Source: an uncultured bacterium
GTDB lineage: Bacteria > Bacillota > Clostridia > Lachnospirales > Lachnospiraceae
Assembly: GCA_947643595.1 (NCBI GenBank)
Contig: CANRWP010000017.1
Span: 1 to 58,012 of the forward strand
Length of the DNA stretch: 58,012 bases
Direction of reading: 5' to 3'
Shown: positions 54,601 through 58,012 of the stretch, piece after piece
Layout of the letters: every line of letters starts with the position of its first letter
How positions within the stretch are numbered: position 1 is the stretch's first letter
Notes under the pieces: generated by a model
What the model was told of the DNA's origin: nothing
Seen by the model: only the letters and a program-made list of their open reading frames with translations
Databases searched by the model: none
Translations under genes and position numbers: made by a program

Positions 54601-54796
54601 TCCCATCCGAATTCCATCCTTTAACTTCAACGATAAAAAGCCCCATATTGGGAGAAATCACACAAAAATCATACTCGCGCCCATTGATACTTCTTGTATT
54701 ATAAACAACCCAGTCAGATGGAAGATTCTTGTAAAAATCGTGCCAAACCTTCTTCTCGCCCTCATATTTGGGTTCCTTATCAATCATCTTTGCCAT
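51671..54796 (-). CDS. NERD nuclease domain fused to a UvrD/AddA-type helicase
   Basis: A 1041-residue protein. Residues about 12-130 form a NERD domain (EGEKKVWHDFYKNL, NGREYDFCVIS, FIVEVKGW), a predicted nuclease of the PD-(D/E)XK class. Helicase motifs follow: Walker A ITAGAGTGKTYSMV, motif II VFVDEFQDTDDAQIE, motif V TTIHKSKGLEYGTVILPF and motif VI ILYVALTRAIRNVVWL. It should unwind DNA 3' to 5' and may cut it. It is the first gene of the long operon, and it is paired with the AddB-like gene. Confidence 0.88.
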   Translation of the reverse strand: MAKMIDKEPKYEGEKKVWHDFYKNLPSDWVVYNTRSINGREYDFCVISPNMGLFIVEVKGWNSDGILNVIDANTIFLAGAENPEDSPRGQARGYRFDLRKKIQRELGMNPLVMSFVCYPFISESEYFAKGLNIVSESNETIFSEDLSEALKLYQKFNERYTIDKGAKHDDLDPKMLALIRHHFEPNYDLKAEQQSLNPGYSRLRIFKNGLHDEDAVEIAEEYFRGIKEIVFVSSNDAMQKIVKELEVRFIERKIRPNKKDLVIDTWKVEDVTVKKSYSIFNCEIEVVPDLNTCVEKDLLIEEGVLTDEEEGILRKLSDKTDFNFQQYEIEHAPTDRNILITAGAGTGKTYSMVSRVAYLCNKTADAVVDISGEIAMITFTKDAADNMKIRLKKMFMNYFILTSNEKYMRLIEEMSQIQISTIHKFAISLLQKDCMRMGLGYDSQVTSETYNRQQLYHQYLNEYLLEKDDENPDFVHQLVMPIYKLEELLISFSGKLYDRSIDIKDLSISDFGNPPASMPYFNELIERVIMRAERQYALQLKEKNLIGLKECMIQIHNLVDSGKLTGQGHKFKYVFVDEFQDTDDAQIETITGLQRIFGSECRLFVVGDLKQSIYRFRGATLSAFEKVTGTNGVGKWIEYTLNRNYRTDCRLLDRFHSVFSEMGNEQILPYEELRDRLKNRERKEYDEAQILCKLDIHSKNKESMYDDLFKEIDNQIRKLEIISKAHKLSPEEKKIAILVRYNWQISNILKEAEKAGVTIKVTEGGDLYRLPSTMDLYKLVMAITHPRNKVYLANLIRSNYVHLDINLAKISGYEDANKTDELIRILNEYFMLHMGKTWQQIVTDFESRPVLVALRDIYEASKPWVRCYGDDERRAYRENYECLVEKITRRYSREYLTVNLIGEFLKINITTHQEEASRNKALASDEIQVVCTTIHKSKGLEYGTVILPFTNEDISNINVGGLNVNIVDGKVSYGFSYDRKGSDFSSGFDQKTEIHEKISEESRILYVALTRAIRNVVWLRDVDTDIENSWGRYLEVSDSWQ

Positions 54797-54810
54797 TAAC
54801 TCACCCCGCT

Positions 54811-55012
54811 TCAGTCATCGACAGCACTTTTCCCGCTATTTACCCATTCATCAATCTCAAATATACTTAAATTTTCAAAAACGTCCAATCTTATGTGCGG
54901 GAACTTCATTTTTGGGGCCTCTGATCCAACTTCTCAACGTAACAGGTTTGATTCCCAGATACTCTGCCGCTTCATCCAAACTGATATATTTTTCGCTTTT
55001 CAGTGTATCCAT
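54811..55012 (-). pseudogene. Excisionase-type HTH regulator, frameshifted
   Basis: From the ATG at 55012, with AAGGAG upstream, the frame reads SEKYISLDEAAEYLGIKPVT, then LRSWIRGPKNEVPAHKIGRF and a stop at 54875. After one base is skipped in the A5/T5 tract (54877-54881) it continues IFEIDEWVNSGKSAVDD to 54811. This is the full pattern of HTH_17/excisionase-like proteins. It sits directly before the defence operon, so it may once have controlled it or the island's excision. Confidence 0.75.
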
Positions 55013-55139
55013 ATGCTCTCCTTGAAATTTCAACACTATTATAAACTATCAGTTTTTATAATAGCAGATAAACATAAATAGAACAACATAGTTGACTGCT
55101 ATTTGTTTATATTTCATTCCATTCAATGCAAACCAGAAC

Positions 55140-55330
55140 AAAGCAATCAAGTTGGAAACAATGACCAACCGCCGTCCTCTCACGGTGTAAGACAGCATTT
55201 TAATTGTATTTGCGGCGACTGTGCCGCTGTAAATTAAAACCTCAACTATAAGTTGAAAATGAAAACTCCTACAGCGTACATGGTAAATATCCCCTAGCCA
55301 GAGTGTCACCCTCTCCTCATAATCAAATCC
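55140..55330 (-). other. Intergenic debris with a group II intron-like stretch
   Basis: On the minus strand ACCGTGAGAGGACGGCGG runs into TTGGTCA, related to the stretch at 11.95 kb. It also has a GCGGC...GCCGC stem and CAACTATAAGTTG inverted repeat. No protein is supported. The rest of 55.01-55.45 kb is AT-rich and shows no clear gene. Confidence 0.3.
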
Positions 55331-55455
55331 GACTCTTTTAACTCAGATTTATGATATACTGCTATGATACGATTATTTACTATCTTTTTCCAGCTAAATA
55401 GATCTCTTTTTGAGACTCCTTAACAGCACTATGCTTTAATTCGCAATAAACCAAC

Positions 55456-56541
55456 TTATCCCATAGTCTTCTGAATATACACATTCTCCCCATCCAAAAA
55501 GTAAGTCACCGGTTTATTATAAAGTTCATTGATTGCTCGAATACTCTCAACAAACGCCTGTGTCACGTTGACTCTATTCTGAATAAAGTTCTCCATAGCC
55601 TCCACAGTACGCTTCTCTTCCCGACCTCCCAATTTACCGCTTGCCTCGATCAAGTTCTCATCCAACTGAGATTTACTGATAACCGGAACTTTTGCAATCG
55701 TATCACCTATAAATCTGCTCGCATTAGCCAGACCGCTCAACATACCTGTCTGAATAGAAGATTTTGAATAGCTCTCCATCAAATTATAGCATTCCGTATA
55801 GAGACTGCGGTATTGGTAAGAATAATCAGAAATACGCTGCTCAATGCTGTTCAGGTAGCCCTCACTGAAATTTCCCAGCAGCATCACTTCCAAAAACGCA
55901 GAATAAGCGTAGAGATACAATGCCAAACGATAATCCCCGAACTGCGTCTGCAACTTTTTCAGCATACTTTTAACTTCCTGATCACTGTGGATAAAGGAAC
56001 GTTTTTTCAGACTTTTGACAATCTGTTCGCGGTACAGTACAATACTTCCCTCCGCTTCTTTCTTTATCTGCTGAACAAGAATGTGCTTATTCGTCTTGTA
56101 CGTGTCATTATCCCAGTTATATTTGAAATTGCTCATAACATCATTGAGAACATTGAAATTCCCCTGCAATATCGCCCGCTCTTTTTCTTTCAGAAACTCC
56201 AGTATCTCCTCCTGCGTTTCCTGAATGGCATCAAGCTTTTTTTCAATATTCAACAGAGCCGCCGCCATAAACAGCATGGTAGGATCGCAGGCAAGCGCCG
56301 TCATTCGTGCCTGTCCGCCCCCGACTGTCCCTGTTGCAGATTTCAGCGAACCAATAAAGCCTTCGCTGGTTGAAAACATTTGCATCCCTTTTGTATTGAC
56401 ATAATAAATACCGGAACCGCCACCTCCTGTGATCGCAGTTTGAATTGCCGTAGTAAAAGGTTGAAAAGCAACTCCAAGTGCAGACAGGTCTTTCAGTGGA
56501 ATTTTAGCTGCACTGGTCAAAGACATGTCCGAATCTGGCAT
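55456..56541 (-). CDS. Unassigned protein with central coiled coil
   Basis: A 361-residue protein that I do not recognise. A Gly-rich and small-residue N-terminal part (GGGGSGIYYVNTKGMQM) precedes a helical region (LLNIEKKLDAIQETQEEILE) and further helices, with no signal peptide. The start is uncertain: ATGs at 56541 and 56526 both lack a strong ribosome site. The frame overlaps the end of the damaged RhuM gene by 38 bases, so its own 5' end may have been altered when the two were joined. Confidence 0.55.
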   Translation of the reverse strand: MPDSDMSLTSAAKIPLKDLSALGVAFQPFTTAIQTAITGGGGSGIYYVNTKGMQMFSTSEGFIGSLKSATGTVGGGQARMTALACDPTMLFMAAALLNIEKKLDAIQETQEEILEFLKEKERAILQGNFNVLNDVMSNFKYNWDNDTYKTNKHILVQQIKKEAEGSIVLYREQIVKSLKKRSFIHSDQEVKSMLKKLQTQFGDYRLALYLYAYSAFLEVMLLGNFSEGYLNSIEQRISDYSYQYRSLYTECYNLMESYSKSSIQTGMLSGLANASRFIGDTIAKVPVISKSQLDENLIEASGKLGGREEKRTVEAMENFIQNRVNVTQAFVESIRAINELYNKPVTYFLDGENVYIQKTMG

Positions 56542-57229
56542 GCTTAAAATACTTTCTATATCTGGTATAACCTGTAATGACGCATCCCGCTTCCCATGAG
56601 GTCAGCCCCATATGCTCTTTTTCGGCATCCGCCCGTTGGTAAACAATTTCTGCCGCTGTATGTTTGTGTGCCGCCCAATGCATTTTATTTTGTACCTGTT
56701 TGAAGAATAAAGCAGACGCTTCTGCAGAGGGATCGTAATCAATGCTTGTAGCATAGATTTCCAACACCTTTCTCCAAAAGACTTTCTCCGAAGAACGAAT
56801 ATCCCGTATACGAGCCAACAACTCATCAAAATAGTTCCCTCCGCCCAATCGTTTCAGACGGTCGTCATCCAGTGCAAACCCTTTTTTCATATATTCTTTC
56901 AGGATGGAGCTTGCCCAAATACGGAACTGTGTGCCACGCAAAGATTTCACACGATAGCCAACAGAAATGATCACATCCAGATTGTAATAATCAACCTGAT
57001 AGGTTTTTCCGTCTGTCGCAGTTGTTGCAAAATTTGCAACAACTGAATTTTTGTCTAATTCGTTTTCCGAAAATATATTTTTTATATGCCTTGATATCGT
57101 CGATTTATCCCGCTGAAACAACTCTGCCATCTGATCAAGCGACAGCCAAACCGTATCCTCATCAAAGGTGACTTCAATTTTTGTGAGTCCATCTTCGGTT
57201 GTATACATAATAATATTTGAATCATTCAT
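56504..57229 (-). pseudogene. RhuM-family protein with lost C-terminus
   Basis: About 241 residues. The start at 57229 follows AAGGAG. The N-terminal part is typical RhuM: TVWLSLDQMAELFQRDKSTI, SRHIKNIFSENELDKNSVVA, YYNLDVIISVGYRVKSLRGT, FRIWASSILKEYMKKGF. RhuM proteins are usually some 330 residues, but this one leaves the family after KEHMGLTSW and ends in an unrelated tail. A rearrangement has probably replaced its 3' end. RhuM is a DNA-binding-like protein of unknown function that often travels with restriction and defence islands. Confidence 0.75.
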
Positions 57230-57377
57230 TTTCCGTATTCTCCTTGCGAATGTTTTCATGCCGAATATAATGCTCCAAAAGATGGAGCACATATTCCAGT
57301 GCATGGCGGTTGTCTGATTCCAAATCCGTCACTGTCCGATAAAATATTCTAAAAACTTGTACAACGCGTAAGACCAT
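57222..57377 (-). CDS. Small ORF overlapping the RhuM start
   Basis: A 51-codon frame from an ATG at 57377 reads MVLRVVQVFRIFYRTVTDLE and ends IRHENIRKENTENE. It overlaps the RhuM ATG by 8 bases. The phase and overlap suggest translational coupling, either of a small gene or of the tail of a gene truncated at the left by the nearby inverted repeat. The ribosome site is weak (GAGGAA immediately upstream). Confidence 0.4.
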   Translation of the reverse strand: MVLRVVQVFRIFYRTVTDLESDNRHALEYVLHLLEHYIRHENIRKENTENE

Positions 57378-57390
57378 TTCCTCAAACCAT

Positions 57391-57417
57391 ATCAATATCC
57401 CATCTCCGGATATTGAT
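57391..57417. repeat. Perfect inverted repeat
   Basis: ATCAATATCC and GGATATTGAT are 10-base perfect arms around a 7-base loop. The repeat lies between the RhuM unit and the IS200 remnant. It could be an element boundary. Confidence 0.5.
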
Positions 57418-57471
57418 GCTTATGCATAATATTCTGAGAAAATCAACTACCCCGGTGCAAGCACTCAAGCA

Positions 57472-57503
57472 CTGTGAGGGGCTCCTACGTCGCACCCTCA
57501 CAG
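57472..57503 (-). terminator. Hairpin after the TnpA remnant
   Basis: CTGTGAGGG and CCCTCACAG form a 9-bp stem over a 14-base loop, downstream of the TnpA stop. It could be the right-end hairpin of an IS200/IS605 element or a terminator. Confidence 0.45.
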
Positions 57504-57569
57504 CACTTGCCTTTTTCGCTCGCTCCGCTCCCTCAAAAGCGGGGTATGGATGCTTCCCTGTTCCTACCT

Positions 57570-57773
57570 CTACTCATAGTCATACAGGCTCAGTTGTCCC
57601 TCTATCTCATTATTTCGATATAGTTTCTTATACTCATTTCCCTGATTCTTTACATAATTTGCTATTACTTTTTCATTCCCTTTCTCACTCACTGTTGATA
57701 CATAATATCCCGATGACCAGAATTTTCCTCCCCATAATTTCTTCTTTACTTCCGGGCATCTCCTGAATACTTC
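57570..57773 (-). mobile_element. IS200/IS605-family TnpA transposase remnant
   Basis: The readable frame is VFRRCPEVKKKLWGGKFWSS, GYYVSTVSEKGNEKVIANYV, KNQGNEYKKLYRNNEIEGQL and SLYDYE-stop. This is the C-terminal third of a Y1 (HUH) TnpA. It contains the K-L-W-G-G-K-F-W-S core but lacks the HUH motif. A stop codon precedes it at 57774. No TnpB is adjacent. The 57.42-57.57 and 57.8-57.9 kb flanks show only element-type hairpins. Confidence 0.75.
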
Positions 57774-57905
57774 TTACATTGTGTGATTTGTGGATAGCTT
57801 CACTCAATCTACACTTCTCCTTTTTCTCTACATTGTATCATGCTTTTCTTTCCTCTTAAAGTTTCCTTGCGCCCCAAGGGGCGGGGAATGTACCCACATA
57901 TTCAT

Positions 57906-58012
57906 TCAAAGATCAACATCCCGAAACAGTATCTTCTCCCCCTCGCGGACCACCTCTATATAATGATGCTTACTGCTCTTGGCATACTGCAAGCCCATAT
58001 AAGTATCCTGCG
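57906..58012 (-). CDS. C-terminal end of an unidentified protein (cut by the window edge)
   Basis: The frame is open from the window edge to a TGA at 57906-57908 and ends TYMGLQYAKSSKHHYIEVVR followed by EGEKILFRDVDL. It is protein-like with no internal stop, but too short to assign. Confidence 0.45.
   Translation of the reverse strand, partial: QDTYMGLQYAKSSKHHYIEVVREGEKILFRDVDL

Noticed and set aside
55049-55309. An 86-codon minus-strand ORF
   Set aside because: It crosses intron-like debris and AT-rich spacer, has no ribosome site and reads like translated non-coding sequence.

Overview
The window looks like a chromosome segment of a Gram-positive anaerobe, most likely a Lachnospiraceae-type Clostridium relative. 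Supporting signs are strong AGGAGG ribosome sites, LacI-controlled Rbs-type sugar ABC operons, a zinc-ribbon/ECF sigma fusion with a membrane segment, EFR1-type ferredoxin, HicB and Rpn families, and ISAs1, IS200/IS605 and group II intron-like debris. No rRNA or tRNA gene was recognised. GC content looks clearly lower by eye from about 30.4 kb to 57.3 kb than before it, consistent with an acquired island.

Layout. 0-7.1 kb: the tail of an ISAs1 transposase, a frameshifted Rpn nuclease, a receiver-only response regulator with a large hybrid histidine kinase, an MFS exporter, a solitary HicB and a decayed AAA/DUF4143 gene. 7.1-12 kb: a membrane-anchored transglutaminase-like protein. It is followed by a sigma-factor unit: a 41-codon gene, a zinc-ribbon/ECF-sigma/membrane/extracellular fusion, and a coiled-coil protein made of 13-residue repeats. 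Two near-identical ECF-type promoters precede the sigma unit and the coiled-coil gene. 12-27.5 kb: two Rbs-type sugar import operons on the minus strand, each with its own LacI regulator. One carries an AGE-family epimerase. The other carries two cupins, a DUF2291 lipoprotein and a frameshifted binding protein. Between them lies an HTH/HipA-like kinase pair. Two short patches (12022-12204 and 18778-19048) are mosaics of sequence found elsewhere in the window. 27.6-30.4 kb: an EFR1 flavodoxin-ferredoxin, an unassigned protein, KptA and an orphan AbiEi-type antitoxin.

30.8-55 kb is the defence island. At its left edge a short RNA region with repeated, covarying hairpins and a terminator precedes a MazF/ToxN-like gene. 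This is the architecture of a type III toxin-antitoxin system. From 54.8 kb leftwards runs a tightly packed minus-strand operon: NERD-UvrD helicase, AddB-like partner, SNF2-type helicase, RecQ-type helicase, a small protein, a large P-loop ATPase, an unassigned protein, DndC, DndD, DndE, DndA, an HNH nuclease and a methyltransferase. The modification part is the DNA phosphorothioation (Dnd) pathway. The expected restriction genes dndFGH are absent. In their place is a four-gene block with the order and predicted activities of dpdE-F-G-H (known from 7-deazaguanine DNA systems), plus an AddAB-like pair. I infer a phosphorothioate-dependent defence system with an unusual helicase-rich effector arm.

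55-58 kb: intron-like debris, an unassigned coiled-coil protein, a RhuM gene with a lost 3' end, an IS200/IS605 TnpA remnant, and the end of a gene that leaves the window.
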